Source of the DNA: Oscillatoria sp.
GTDB lineage: Bacteria > Cyanobacteriota > Cyanobacteriia > Cyanobacteriales > Laspinemataceae
Direction of reading: 5' to 3'
DNA: 64,000 nt
Assembly (NCBI GenBank): GCA_011390515.1
Contig: JAABSJ010000005.1
Span: 1 to 64,000, forward strand
The notes beneath the pieces were generated by a model. It was given only the letters and a program-made list of their open reading frames with translations, was not told where the DNA came from and did not search any database. The translations under genes and the position numbers were made by a program. Shown here one piece after another: positions 1 to 8,620 of this stretch (its first letter is position 1; every line of letters begins with the position of its first letter).

Positions 1-3
1 TTC

Positions 4-246
4 TTGTAGGGGCGTATTGCATACGCCCTCTTGGGCGCAAGCATTGCGCCCCTACGAACCGATGACTTGTAGGGGCGGATTGCATACGCCCTAGAGGGCG
101 CAAGCATTGCGCCCCTACGAACCCATTCCATTGTAGGGGCGTATTGCATACGCCCTCTTGGGCGCAAGCATTGCGCCCCTACGAACCCATTCCATTGTAG
201 GGGCGTATTGCATACGCCCTCTAGGGCGCAAGCATTGCGCCCCTAC
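4..246. repeat. four-unit tandem array of a palindromic repeat
   Basis: Four head-to-tail units start near 4, 67, 131 and 195, so the period is 63-64 bases. Each unit carries TTGTAGGGGCG and GCATACGCCC followed by GGGCGCAAGCATTGCGCCCC, giving two adjacent palindromes with identical outer CCCCTAC/GTAGGGG arms. Units differ mainly in the short centre (CTCTTGGG, CTAGAGGG, CTCTAGGG) and one A/G change. The same palindrome recurs inside other intergenic elements at about 20475-20590, 38255-38395 and 50435-50485. It does not look like a CRISPR because there are no unique spacers between units. Confidence 0.9.
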
Positions 247-521
247 AGCACTTTGGGGCTTTTCCAATGGCACAGCGGGACCAACTCACTGAAACCTTAA
301 AAATTTTAACTCATTGAGTTATAGCAGACCCTTTCCAGTTAAAATGACCTACTGCAACAAGTCTGCCCGGTAGACCGACGAGAGCGAGATTGCAAAAGCG
401 ATCGCGAAGCGTCTCGGAACGAGAATCGCCCCTCCATCGGTCCGAACCCAGACCCCGTTGCCGCCCGAAACTCCCCGGTAAGAGGAGACTGCTGTTGTTT
501 GTTGCCACCTAAAAGCTGACC

Positions 522-2105
522 ATGCCCAAGGTTCTTGTCTCCGATCCCATAGACCAAGCTGGACTGGATATCCTCTCCCAAGTTGCCCAAGTTGACATCA
601 AAACAGGGCTATCCAACGAAGAATTAGTTCGGATTATCCCCGACTATGACGCCCTGATGATTCGTTCGGGGACCCGCGTCACCCCAGAAATTATCGAAGC
701 CGGTAACCAACTGAAAATTATTGGTCGTGCCGGAGTCGGTGTGGATAACGTCGATGTTCCTACTGCCACCCGTAAAGGGATCGTGGTGGTGAACTCCCCG
801 GAAGGAAACACCATTGCTGCTGCCGAACACGCCCTGGCGATGATACTCGCCCTTTCTCGCTACATTCCCGATGCCAACCACTCGGTTAAAAATGGCAAAT
901 GGGACCGCAAAAGCTATGTTGGTGCAGAGGTCTACAAAAAGACCCTCGGCATTGTCGGATTAGGCAAAATTGGCTCCCATGTTGCGGCAGCGGCGAAAGC
1001 AATGGGGATGAAGTTAATTGCTTATGATCCCTTTATTTCCATCGAACGGGCGGATCATCTCGGATGCCGGTTAGTGGATATGGATTTACTATTCCGGGAA
1101 TCCGACTACATCACTCTGCATATTCCCAAAACCCCTGAAACGGCTAATCTGATTAATGCCGAAGCCATTGCTAAGATGAAACCGACGGTGCGGATTATCA
1201 ACTGCGCTAGAGGGGGCATTATTGATGAAGCGGCTTTAGCTGAGGCATTGAAAGAGGGACGAATTGGGGGTGCAGCCCTGGATGTTTATGAAAATGAACC
1301 CTTAGAAGCGGATTCTCCCTTGCGGAGTCTGGGGAAACAAGCGATTTTGACGCCACACTTAGGGGCATCTACGGCAGAAGCACAAATCAATGTGGCGATC
1401 GATGTTGCCGAACAAATTAGAGATGTCCTGCTGGGGTTACCGGCGCGATCGGCGGTGAATATCCCCGGTTTGTACCCCGATGCTTTGGAAAAACTCCGTC
1501 CTTACTTGCAATTGGCCGAAAACCTCGGCAATTTGGTGGGTCAGTTGGCTGGGGGTCGGGTCGAGTTGCTAACGGTCCGTCTCCAAGGCGAGTTGGCGGA
1601 TAATAACAGTCAACCGATTGTGGTGGCGGCCCTGAAAGGGTTACTCTCCCAAGCACTCCGGGAACGGGTGAATTATGTGAATGCCAGCATTGAAGCGAAA
1701 GAACGCGGCATTCGGATTATTGAAACTCGGGATGGTTCCATTCGTGACTATACGGGTTCTCTGCACCTAGAGGCTAAGGGTGCGCTTGGGGACCACTCGG
1801 TGACGGGGGCGCTGTTAGGGGATGGGGAAATTCGGATTACGGATATTGATGAGTTCCCGATTAATGTCCCCCCGACTCACCATATGCTGTTTACTCGCCA
1901 CCGGGATATGCCGGGAATTATTGGCAAAATTGGCTCTTTGTTGGGCAGTTTTAATGTCAATATTGCCAGTATGCAGGTGGGTCGCAAAATCGTGCGCGGG
2001 GATGCGGTGATGGTGTTGAGCCTGGATGACCCCCTTCCTGAAGGGATTTTAGCAGAAATTATGAAGGTTCCAGGCATTCGGGATGCCTATACGGTAATGT
2101 TATAG
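522..2105 (+). CDS. serA: D-3-phosphoglycerate dehydrogenase
   Basis: Catalyses the first committed step of serine synthesis, oxidising 3-phosphoglycerate to 3-phosphohydroxypyruvate with NAD, in the cytoplasm. The 527-residue length matches the long form: a D-2-hydroxyacid dehydrogenase catalytic and NAD-binding core (about 1-310), an intervening domain (about 315-440) and a C-terminal ACT domain (about 450-527) used for feedback by serine. The nucleotide-binding motif GLGKIG is at 146-151. The expected catalytic Arg (R230 in NCARGG), Glu (in DVYENEP) and His (H279 in TPHLGAST) are all visible. The first ATG gives the conserved start MPKVLVSDPID. The 275 bases upstream separate it from the palindromic array; I see no recognisable riboswitch there. 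It is followed after 253 bases by prmA on the same strand. Confidence 0.97.
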   Translation: MPKVLVSDPIDQAGLDILSQVAQVDIKTGLSNEELVRIIPDYDALMIRSGTRVTPEIIEAGNQLKIIGRAGVGVDNVDVPTATRKGIVVVNSPEGNTIAAAEHALAMILALSRYIPDANHSVKNGKWDRKSYVGAEVYKKTLGIVGLGKIGSHVAAAAKAMGMKLIAYDPFISIERADHLGCRLVDMDLLFRESDYITLHIPKTPETANLINAEAIAKMKPTVRIINCARGGIIDEAALAEALKEGRIGGAALDVYENEPLEADSPLRSLGKQAILTPHLGASTAEAQINVAIDVAEQIRDVLLGLPARSAVNIPGLYPDALEKLRPYLQLAENLGNLVGQLAGGRVELLTVRLQGELADNNSQPIVVAALKGLLSQALRERVNYVNASIEAKERGIRIIETRDGSIRDYTGSLHLEAKGALGDHSVTGALLGDGEIRITDIDEFPINVPPTHHMLFTRHRDMPGIIGKIGSLLGSFNVNIASMQVGRKIVRGDAVMVLSLDDPLPEGILAEIMKVPGIRDAYTVML

Positions 2106-2358
2106 GAGGAAAAGTTTCCTGAAGGCAGAGGACGGGTTTTAGGTCCCCGGTGTCAGGGTTGGCTCGATCGCAGACCGGATCAACGATGTCGTTTGAATCC
2201 CGCTTTGCGAAATTGAAGGGGGATGCGGTGGGGGATAGAATCCGGGAACCGTTGATTTCTGCAAGGGTTTGACCCTGACACTGTGCGATCGCCAGCCAAT
2301 CTGCTCTGATTAACGTACAAGAAAGCAACCGCAAATCAGGACTCTGAACTCACAGGCT

Positions 2359-3246
2359 ATGGCTAACAACTGGTGGGAAATACAAGTGCTCTGCGATCCG
2401 GCGTTAGAAGATTTGGTCTTCTTGCGAGTGGAAACTTTTGGCTGTCGCGGTACTGCCAGTGAGATGAAGGGCCATTCCTGTTTGATTTCTGCCTATCTCC
2501 CCCAGGAACGGGCCCATTTATTGGATTTGGCGGCCCTGTCTCTGCTCTTTCGTCAAGATGCTCTCTGTGTGAATCTGCCGATTCCCGCAGTCCAGTGGAA
2601 TCTGATTGAGGAGGAGGATTGGTCGAGTAGTTGGAAGCAACACTGGCATCCCGAAGAAATTGGCGATCGCTTTGTGGTCAACCCCGCATGGCTGCCCATT
2701 CCTGAAACCGATCGCCTGGTGTTACAATTAGACCCCGGTGTTGCTTTCGGTACCGGCGCTCATCCCACCACCCAACTCTGTCTGGAAGCTCTGGAAATGC
2801 GTCTCGGATATGAAGAAACTCACGCGACGATCGCAGATATTGGCTGTGGTTCGGGGATTTTATCCATTGGGGCAATTTTACTCGGGGCCGAGCAGGTTTA
2901 TGCGGTGGATACGGACCCTCTGGCGGTCAAATCGACAAGGCGCAATCGGGAATTAAATAAGATTGATGAATCCCTGTTACAAGCTCAATTGGGTAGTATT
3001 GAAATGATTGCCCAAATGAGTGATGAACCCGTTGATGGGATTGTTTGTAATATCCTCGCGGAAGTGATTATTGATTTAATTCCCCAAATGGATCTGATTT
3101 CTAAACCCAGCACTTGGGGCATTATTAGCGGGGTTTTATTAGACCAAGCCAAACCTGTGGCGGATACTCTGGAACAATATGGTTGGGTGGTGGCGACTCT
3201 CTGGCGACGCAAAGATTGGTGCTGTTTCACCATTCGCCGCAACTAA
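2359..3246 (+). CDS. prmA: ribosomal protein L11 methyltransferase
   Basis: Predicted SAM-dependent methyltransferase that trimethylates lysines and the N-terminus of ribosomal protein L11. The N-terminal half (about 1-130) is the substrate-recognition domain. The C-terminal half is a Rossmann methyltransferase with motif [13 protein letters not shown] near residue 160 and the motif IV region VCNILAEV near 230. The segment [14 protein letters not shown] just before motif I is typical of PrmA. The length of 295 residues is normal. Its stop codon lies in the left arm of a 10-bp stem-loop shared with the convergent membrane-protein gene. Confidence 0.95.
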   Translation: MANNWWEIQVLCDPALEDLVFLRVETFGCRGTASEMKGHSCLISAYLPQERAHLLDLAALSLLFRQDALCVNLPIPAVQWNLIEEEDWSSSWKQHWHPEEIGDRFVVNPAWLPIPETDRLVLQLDPGVAFGTGAHPTTQLCLEALEMRLGYEETHATIADIGCGSGILSIGAILLGAEQVYAVDTDPLAVKSTRRNRELNKIDESLLQAQLGSIEMIAQMSDEPVDGIVCNILAEVIIDLIPQMDLISKPSTWGIISGVLLDQAKPVADTLEQYGWVVATLWRRKDWCCFTIRRN

Positions 3247-3290
3247 TCTCCTGCTGTAATTCTGAACTCGTCTTAGTCTTGCAGGAGATT
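3245..3290. terminator. stem-loop between convergent genes
   Basis: AATCTCCTGC at 3245-3254 pairs perfectly with GCAGGAGATT at 3281-3290 around a 26-base loop. It spans the whole gap between the prmA stop codon and the stop codon of the gene on the other strand, so it could serve both. There is no long T run, so terminator activity is inferred. Confidence 0.5.
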
Positions 3291-3880
3291 TAGGGAGCGG
3301 GTTTAAACCACCGAGGACGAGAGTAAATATAGAAATAGGCGATCGCAGATAATCCGGCGATCGTCACCATCAGTCCTTTCCCCAGGGAAGAAGCGACCCC
3401 GGGAAAACTCACTGCCGTTGCCACCCATACCGCCAGCACTTCTACCCCGGCAACAATTCCCCCATAATGCTGCGGGTCCCAATAGGAAATCGGACTAATC
3501 AGGCGATAATCGCTGAAGGGAAAAAAGTGCCGATGGGCGTCATCATGATGAACCGGCAAGTCTCCCAATGAATGAATCACCATACTCATGAAGATAAATT
3601 TTCCCGTTTCCCAACCGCAATACTCAGCCAAAATTGCTGCAAAAATTGCTACAGGAATCGAATGAAATAATGCCACCCAATTTTGCAATCCGGGTTGCCA
3701 ATAACTCTCACTCCAAATTTGACGTTCGGGCAGTTTTCTGATGAATTTAGCCCAACCATAAAACAAAAAGATAGGCAGGTCCGGAAGAATTGCACCCACG
3801 GCGATCGCCAGATTCGCTTCGGGTTGGGAAAACTGACTGAACACAGCAAGATTGACGATCGCGTGACTGGGTGTATTCAT
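3290..3880 (-). CDS. YdjM-like integral membrane protein
   Basis: A 196-residue protein with about four hydrophobic segments (roughly 20-45, 68-90, 140-160, 165-185). Conserved-looking polar motifs sit between them: NTPSHAIVN at the start, AILPDLPIF near 35, HSLGD near 105 and HHDDAHRHFFPFSDYR near 112-127. Histidine and aspartate clusters of this kind are typical of the YdjM family, annotated as inner-membrane metal-dependent hydrolase-like proteins; the assignment is mine from motif pattern. It stands alone on its strand between convergent prmA and trxA, which is on the same strand 145 bases upstream. Substrate unknown. Confidence 0.7.
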   Translation of the reverse strand: MNTPSHAIVNLAVFSQFSQPEANLAIAVGAILPDLPIFLFYGWAKFIRKLPERQIWSESYWQPGLQNWVALFHSIPVAIFAAILAEYCGWETGKFIFMSMVIHSLGDLPVHHDDAHRHFFPFSDYRLISPISYWDPQHYGGIVAGVEVLAVWVATAVSFPGVASSLGKGLMVTIAGLSAIAYFYIYSRPRWFKPAP

Positions 3881-4024
3881 CAGCTACGGCTTCTTGGATA
3901 TCGGTACTCCCAGTTAAGATATCCCATTCCGGCCTCAAGTTGCTACCCCCTGGCTAAATCAGGGTTACAAATCGCCAGTAGAACTGATTGAGAGTCGCTC
4001 CCACTTCAGGTGATCCGGATTCCC

Positions 4025-4342
4025 TTACAGCAGGGATTCAAGTTTAGGAATGAGGTGTTCGGCACTGAGAAATCCCTCAAATCGCTGGAGAGGTTTGCCA
4101 TTTTTAAATAGCACTAAAGTCGGCAAGGCATAGATGCGATGCTTGGTTGCCAGATCCTGGTATTTCTCTGTATCAATTTTAACGACCTGAATCCGATTTT
4201 TTAAGCGAGCATTGACTTCATCCAATACAGGACCCATCATTTGACAGGGCCCGCACCACGCGGCGTAAAAATCCACGAGCACAGGTACTTCGGAATCGGT
4301 GAGCATTTCTTCAAAACTGGCAAACTGTTTTTTAACGGTCAT
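4025..4342 (-). CDS. trxA: thioredoxin
   Basis: Small cytoplasmic dithiol oxidoreductase that reduces disulfides in target proteins. The 105-residue length is standard. The active-site motif WCGPC is intact with cysteines 30 and 33, and the cis-proline loop appears as YALPTLVLFKNG near residue 75. The N-terminus MTVKKQFASFEEML is typical for cyanobacterial thioredoxins. No strong ribosome binding site is visible upstream of the ATG. The 226 bases between its start and the divergent SDR gene hold both promoters. Confidence 0.96.
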   Translation of the reverse strand: MTVKKQFASFEEMLTDSEVPVLVDFYAAWCGPCQMMGPVLDEVNARLKNRIQVVKIDTEKYQDLATKHRIYALPTLVLFKNGKPLQRFEGFLSAEHLIPKLESLL

Positions 4343-4568
4343 AGACTGAAACGGCTCTTTTGAACCGAGAATTACAATATCTCTATGATAGCTAGAGCAT
4401 GAATATCCGGTCGGGGGGGATCAGAAAGGATGGATTCCTAGGTAGGAATGCTCCCACCGGGGAGGGGGTATTTATACCGGAAATTCCGTTGGAAATGATG
4501 GGGTTGAAAGGGTTAAAAGGATAGGAAAATTAGGGAGAATAGTTAGGCAAGATTGAGGATGGGTCACG

Positions 4569-5396
4569 ATGGGATTAAATATTGGAATTATTGGCTGTGG
4601 TTATGTGGGTACGGCGGTGGCACGTCGATGGCGGGAGGATGGACATAGTATAACCGCTACGACAACCCGGAGCGATCGCCGAGAAGAACTGGAACAGGTG
4701 GCGCAACAGGTGGTGGTGCTCCAGGGGAATGATTCGGAGGCCCTGGCATCGATGGTCCAAAACCAAGATGTGATCCTGTTAAGCATCGCGCCTCACAGGG
4801 GGGGGAATTATCAAGAAACCTATCTGGAGACGGCAAAGACCCTGGTGCCGGTGTTGCAACAATCCTTGAGAGTTCAGCAGGTCATTTATACCAGTAGCTC
4901 GTCGGTATATGGGGACCACCAGGGGGCCTATGTGGATGAAACCACCCCGGTGAAACCGGGGAATCAGAATGGGATCATTTTAGCTCAGACGGAGGAGGTT
5001 TTGTTAGGCGCACAAAGCGATCGCCTGAAAGTCTGTATTCTTCGGTTGGCGGGAATTTATGGACCTGAGCGCGAACTGTTGAAAATTTTTAGTCGGGTTG
5101 CGGGAACGACTCGTCCCGGTACTGGGGAATATTGGAGTAATTGGGTTCATTTAGAGGACATTGTAGAGGCGATCGCCTGGGTCTGTCGTCAGCGTTGCCA
5201 GGGGATTTACAATGTGGTGAATGATGTCCCCCTGCCGATGCGCGAACTGCTCGCTCGTCTCTGCGAGATCCACAATCTGGCTCCCATTTCCTGGGACCCC
5301 TCGGCCCCTTTGGAGCGTCCCTATCATGCCCGGATCTCGAATCAGACACTGAAAAATGCGGGGTTTCAATTCCGGTATCCCGAAACCCTGCTGTAA
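4569..5396 (+). CDS. atypical SDR-family NAD(P)-dependent oxidoreductase/epimerase
   Basis: A 275-residue Rossmann protein with the dinucleotide-binding motif GIIGCGYVGTAVA at 5-17. TSSSSVYGDHQG near 109-120 contains the SDR Ser and Tyr, but the usual YxxxK lysine is absent in this stretch. That places it with YeeZ/NAD-dependent epimerase-like atypical SDRs. The C-terminal part (NWVHLEDIVEAI, YNVVNDVP) has the normal extended-SDR substrate domain pattern. The ATG is preceded by GAGG at a suitable distance. The gene is divergent from trxA and is followed by a GCAACCCCTTC/GAAGGGGTTGC stem-loop. The actual substrate cannot be told from sequence. Confidence 0.85.
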   Translation: MGLNIGIIGCGYVGTAVARRWREDGHSITATTTRSDRREELEQVAQQVVVLQGNDSEALASMVQNQDVILLSIAPHRGGNYQETYLETAKTLVPVLQQSLRVQQVIYTSSSSVYGDHQGAYVDETTPVKPGNQNGIILAQTEEVLLGAQSDRLKVCILRLAGIYGPERELLKIFSRVAGTTRPGTGEYWSNWVHLEDIVEAIAWVCRQRCQGIYNVVNDVPLPMRELLARLCEIHNLAPISWDPSAPLERPYHARISNQTLKNAGFQFRYPETLL

Positions 5397-5403
5397 GGCG
5401 ACG

Positions 5404-5478
5404 GCAACCCCTTCAGGTGTGGATACAGAAATGAAATAAATCGGAGACCAAACCAGGTTTCTGTTCCGAAGGGGTTGC
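5404..5478. terminator. long-loop inverted repeat downstream of the SDR gene
   Basis: GCAACCCCTTC at 5404-5414 pairs with GAAGGGGTTGC at 5468-5478, giving an 11-bp stem with a loop of about 53 bases. It lies 8 bases after the SDR stop codon. No T tract follows, so it may be a transcript-stabilising structure or a repeat remnant. A second small inverted repeat, AGACACGC/GCGTGTCT, lies near 5578-5610. Confidence 0.35.
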
Positions 5479-5666
5479 TAATTCTCAGCATTGTTGTTCA
5501 GGAACCCGGTTTTTCACCTCTACTGTATCCCTGGGTTTGGCGATCGCCCCTTGCTCAGTATATATACATAATGCATGAGACACGCTCGCAATATCTGAAA
5601 CGGCGTGTCTGTGAACGAGATAAATTTTTTCTAACCCAGGTAAATCATTATAGTCTATCCATTGCC

Positions 5667-5888
5667 TTAAGCAATGCTACGGACTTCGAGTGGGGAGGGT
5701 CGGGAGGGCCGAGAGGAAATCGTGGAAAGATCGATTAAACGTTCTAGCTGCTGTACGCGCTGACGAGGTTGTACCACCATTGCAGCCAGATCAGGCATTT
5801 CTTGCCAGCAATGAGGACAGAACCAATACACACCGCTATGACGAGCGTGGCGGAGTAAGGCACTAGAGCAGCAAGGGCAATTGTTCAT
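5667..5888 (-). CDS. small zinc-ribbon protein
   Basis: A 73-residue protein whose N-terminal half has two Cys pairs, CPCC at 4-7 and CPHC at 24-27, around the segment RHSGVYWF, then WQEMP. This spacing suggests a single zinc ribbon. I recognise the pattern (CPCC, LLRH, YWFCPxC, QEMP) from conserved cyanobacterial hypothetical proteins, but no function is known to me. The C-terminal third (Arg/Ser/Pro rich, overlapping the intergenic repeat) is probably not conserved. It precedes another small gene on the same strand by about 115 bases. Confidence 0.7.
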   Translation of the reverse strand: MNNCPCCSSALLRHARHSGVYWFCPHCWQEMPDLAAMVVQPRQRVQQLERLIDLSTISSRPSRPSPLEVRSIA

Positions 5889-6002
5889 GATTTTTAAACC
5901 TGTTTGAGAGTAGAAGAAAAGTCAGTAGAAACTTGTAATCAGAAATGTGCTGTTCTTAAATCCTCCGTGATTCTACGGGGGAAATTCGGAGGCTGACTGG
6001 GG

Positions 6003-6230
6003 TTAATTTCCACCCAGACGGCCTGCTTTAGAAAGGTAAAATTTATCCAAACTGAGGACGAGTCCGAGAATTAATAACTGAACTAGCCAAGGTGCCAAGG
6101 CAAACCCCCAAATAAAGCAAACCACCGATGTTAAAGCTGCTAGTACAAACGGAACATCATTAGAAGCTCGTAAGTAAATCCAGACGGATCCAAAAGAGAT
6201 GGTTAAGAGGGCGAGGTAGGCGGATGGCAT
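6003..6230 (-). CDS. small two-TM membrane protein
   Basis: About 75 residues starting MPSAYLALLTIS, with two or three hydrophobic segments (about 3-20, 25-45, 47-62) and a basic tail ending KAGRLGGN. I chose the internal ATG at 6230 because AGGAGT lies about 11 bases upstream; a longer open frame to 6443 reads through low-complexity sequence without a ribosome site. No family recognised. It is monocistronic on its strand, with over 1.1 kb of apparently non-coding DNA upstream. Confidence 0.6.
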   Translation of the reverse strand: MPSAYLALLTISFGSVWIYLRASNDVPFVLAALTSVVCFIWGFALAPWLVQLLILGLVLSLDKFYLSKAGRLGGN

Positions 6231-7375
6231 GGCTAGGGACTCCTGGCACTTATCGTAATAGACAGTCCGAGCTGAATTCAGCTCTATGATTGAAGGTAAA
6301 GCAAGAATGTGAAGATAGCGTGAAGAGCCGGTTAAAATTTGAGATTTTTTTATTTTTTTTGAGCGGACCATTTTCCGGGAGAGTTCTGGTCTGTTTTCCC
6401 TTTTTGGGCCGGTCAAGGTCAGAAAAACTCTGGAGCTATCCAAGAGGGATCGCAGAGTATCGGCTAAGAATGAAGGCTAACCCTTGCATTGGGGATCCCC
6501 AACCGGGTCTTTGATACTCATCGACTGTCCGTTGAATCGATTCCTAAATATTGATAAATAAACCGATTCTTAAATCTACCTAAAGGATGATTTAATGTCT
6601 CCATAATCAAGAGTTAAAAATTGAGGGAGGGGGTTAAGTGGGGGTCAAGCCGAGCTTCGAGTAGCAATTGACCCTGATGGATCCGGCTGTTCAAGGTTGG
6701 CTTGCTTTTGGGGTCGGGTTGGACTGGAGATTTCCTGTTCTCATCCTGATAGAGCAAACCTCAATTATTCTAATCATGGCTTTGACGCCTGAAGTGTCTG
6801 GTTGTGAAGGATTGCGATCGATCTTTCTCCTGTGGGTGGTGCAGTGATATCCGGTGCAAGCTATTTTATGACAACCAGCAGACGAGAGGCGCTATGCTAT
6901 AGAAATAGAAAAAGGGCGAGAGGCTGTTTTATAGGGAGAAATAAAGGGAATGGGAAAAAAGGGAAAAAGGGGAGGATGCCGATGGGATTCTCGTGGCAAT
7001 GACGCAACTCCGGTTGCAGAAACAATGCGATCGCCGGACCGATAGAGAGAAGATTAAAAGAAGGACTTTCCCGATCCTGGACTATAGAGGGATCCGGGCG
7101 ATCGCTACCGTACTCCCGAGGGTCTCTAAGTATGAATACCTCCTGATCTCTGCATTTTTGAGGACGATTTGGCGGGGGGATCAACCAGGCGCTTTCTGAG
7201 ATGATAAAAACCTGACAACAGTGGCGATGATAGAGGGGTTAAGAGAAACTGGATTACAGAAACCAATACCTTACCATTGGACAAAATGAATCGGCAAAAA
7301 AATCCCCCTTCCCTGATGATTCGCCTGGGGTTGGGGGTAAAAACTGTCAGAACCGAAGGTGATTAAAACTACAAA
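6231..7375. other. 1.1-kb stretch without a supportable gene
   Basis: Several short frames of 60-95 codons occur on both strands, but their translations are low-complexity or Arg/Pro rich and lack a ribosome site or any recognisable motif. A purine-rich tract (AGAAATAAAGGGAATGGGAAAAAAGGG type) lies at about 6900-6975. Promoters for the small gene at 6003-6230 presumably lie at its left end. Confidence 0.5.
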
Positions 7376-7636
7376 TTAATCAAATTCCAGGTCATTGGCG
7401 ATCGTGAGTTCAGTCGGCTGACAGCGGTGAATATAAACAGCAAACCCTTGAGCACCTTCACTTTCGAGATCCTCCAGGTAGCCCCCTTTATAGGACTCCG
7501 CTTCTTTGGCACTCATAAAGGGACCAAAGTAGTAAGTACAAGTTGGTTCTGCGGTAACGATTTCAATCCACCAAGCAATTCCCAGCTTTTCCAAATAAGA
7601 AGTAAAAGCTTGTTCAATCGTTTCTGCTATTTTCAT
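7376..7636 (-). CDS. DUF1816 domain protein
   Basis: Eighty-six residues beginning MKIAETIEQAF, with WWIEIVTAEP, CTYYFGPFMSAKEAE, and GYLEDLESEGA, the signature of the cyanobacterial DUF1816 family (small proteins with a fold resembling the phycobilisome CpcD/linker domain; the biochemical role is not established). The ATG at 7636 was chosen because GGAG precedes it. The open frame extends 29 codons further upstream, but that part (RKFFFAYNHLHKYR) is not family-like. It is separated by 140 bases from the response-regulator gene on the same strand. Confidence 0.85.
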   Translation of the reverse strand: MKIAETIEQAFTSYLEKLGIAWWIEIVTAEPTCTYYFGPFMSAKEAESYKGGYLEDLESEGAQGFAVYIHRCQPTELTIANDLEFD

Positions 7637-7776
7637 CAAGGCGCTCCGCGATATATGTATGGATCTATACTTATGAAGGTGATTGTACGCAAAAAAGAAT
7701 TTGCGAACCGCTAATCGGGACACATTTTAAAAAAATAATCATAAAGAAGTTGTGAATCCATCAGGGACAGGGGAGA

Positions 7777-8157
7777 TTAGGACTCCCAACCGAGAGCAGA
7801 GGCCACTTGAGCGGCTAGATTCATGGGTTCAAATGGCTTGGCAATCACCGAGTTGACCCCTAGTTCTGAAAAGCGGCGCTGATCGGCATACAGCACTTTT
7901 GCGGTGAGCAAAATTACCGGAATTTGTTGGGTTGAGGGATTAGCTTGGAGCTTTTTAAACGTAGCAGGGCCATCCATATCTGGCATCATCACATCTAGGA
8001 GAATCGCATCCGGCTGTTTGGCTTCAGCCACCTGGAGTCCCTCATGACCCGAACTAGCGGTGAGCACTTCCCAACCGCCAACCATTTCCAGGCTGAGTTG
8101 AGCCACTTCCCGGATATCATCTTCATCATCAATGACTAAAATTCGTTTTAAACTCAC
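7777..8157 (-). CDS. single-domain CheY-like response regulator
   Basis: A 126-residue receiver domain with no output domain. The acidic pocket IDDEDD is at 9-14, the phospho-acceptor Asp is D55 (LLDVMMPDMDG), Thr85 lies in LLTAK and the conserved Lys107 in AKPFEP. The GTG at 8157 is preferred over an upstream ATG because AGGAGG sits 5 bases before it, and the protein then begins SLKRILVIDDE. It presumably relays phosphate from a histidine kinase. The nearest candidate is the large multi-PAS kinase further upstream on the same strand, now separated by a TnpB element. Confidence 0.93.
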   Translation of the reverse strand: MSLKRILVIDDEDDIREVAQLSLEMVGGWEVLTASSGHEGLQVAEAKQPDAILLDVMMPDMDGPATFKKLQANPSTQQIPVILLTAKVLYADQRRFSELGVNSVIAKPFEPMNLAAQVASALGWES

Positions 8158-8620
8158 GCAGACCTCCTCAAAAAATGGACGCACTGACTCGGACGAACCG
8201 GGGCGAAAAATTAAAATTTACACTGGAGAGGAAGATCCCCGACTAGGGATTTCCCTCAAAACTGGAGAAAACCGTGACCCTGCATGGACACCATGACAGG
8301 ATTGCTTCCTTTCGCCAGAAGATTTAAGGGAAAATGGACAAGGGTGGCGGCAGGACGAGAGCAAAATAGGATCCGTCATTCGCACAGAATTCCATTGGGA
8401 ATCCCGGACCTGGGGATCGCTCGTTTGCCTCAAGGCTGCCAACAGCTTCTCCATTTTAACTTCTGGGGAGTTTGATGGGCGCTAAGTCCCGCACTGTACC
8501 AGAATGGTCAGGGTCGGGATACATGGACCCCTCAAGTCAATTAAAGGGGTCGATGCCCTGAAAATTGACAATCAGTAGGATTATCATGCTATAGTATTAT
8601 CGCAAATTATTTTTACGGTA
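8158..8620. other. intergenic region between regulator and TnpB element
   Basis: It holds the promoter side of the response-regulator gene and, at about 8560-8620, the left flank of the TnpB element. One 78-codon frame on the minus strand (8218-8454) has no family resemblance and is not called. The left end of the insertion element cannot be set precisely; an AT-rich stretch (TATAGTATTATCGC) at about 8590-8605 is a candidate. Confidence 0.4.

Noticed and set aside
4-246. Regular four-unit array that could be taken for a CRISPR
   Set aside because: Units are continuous palindromes with almost identical sequence; there are no unique spacers and no cas genes in the window.
311-508. Open frame of 65 codons opposite the serA leader
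   Set aside because: Low-complexity Arg/Ser/Gly translation, no ribosome site, overlaps the serA upstream region.
5475-5738. Plus-strand frame of 87 codons
   Set aside because: Overlaps the zinc-ribbon gene antisense, contains hairpin sequence, and the translation shows no family features.
6897-7199. Two opposing frames of 68 and 95 codons
   Set aside because: Both run through a purine-rich tract; translations are Pro/Phe or Arg rich and have no recognisable motif.
8218-8454. Minus-strand 78-codon frame between the regulator and TnpB element
   Set aside because: Starts plausibly (MEKLLAALRQ) but becomes Ser/Pro/Arg rich; no ribosome site or family. It might be a decayed remnant, but this cannot be supported.
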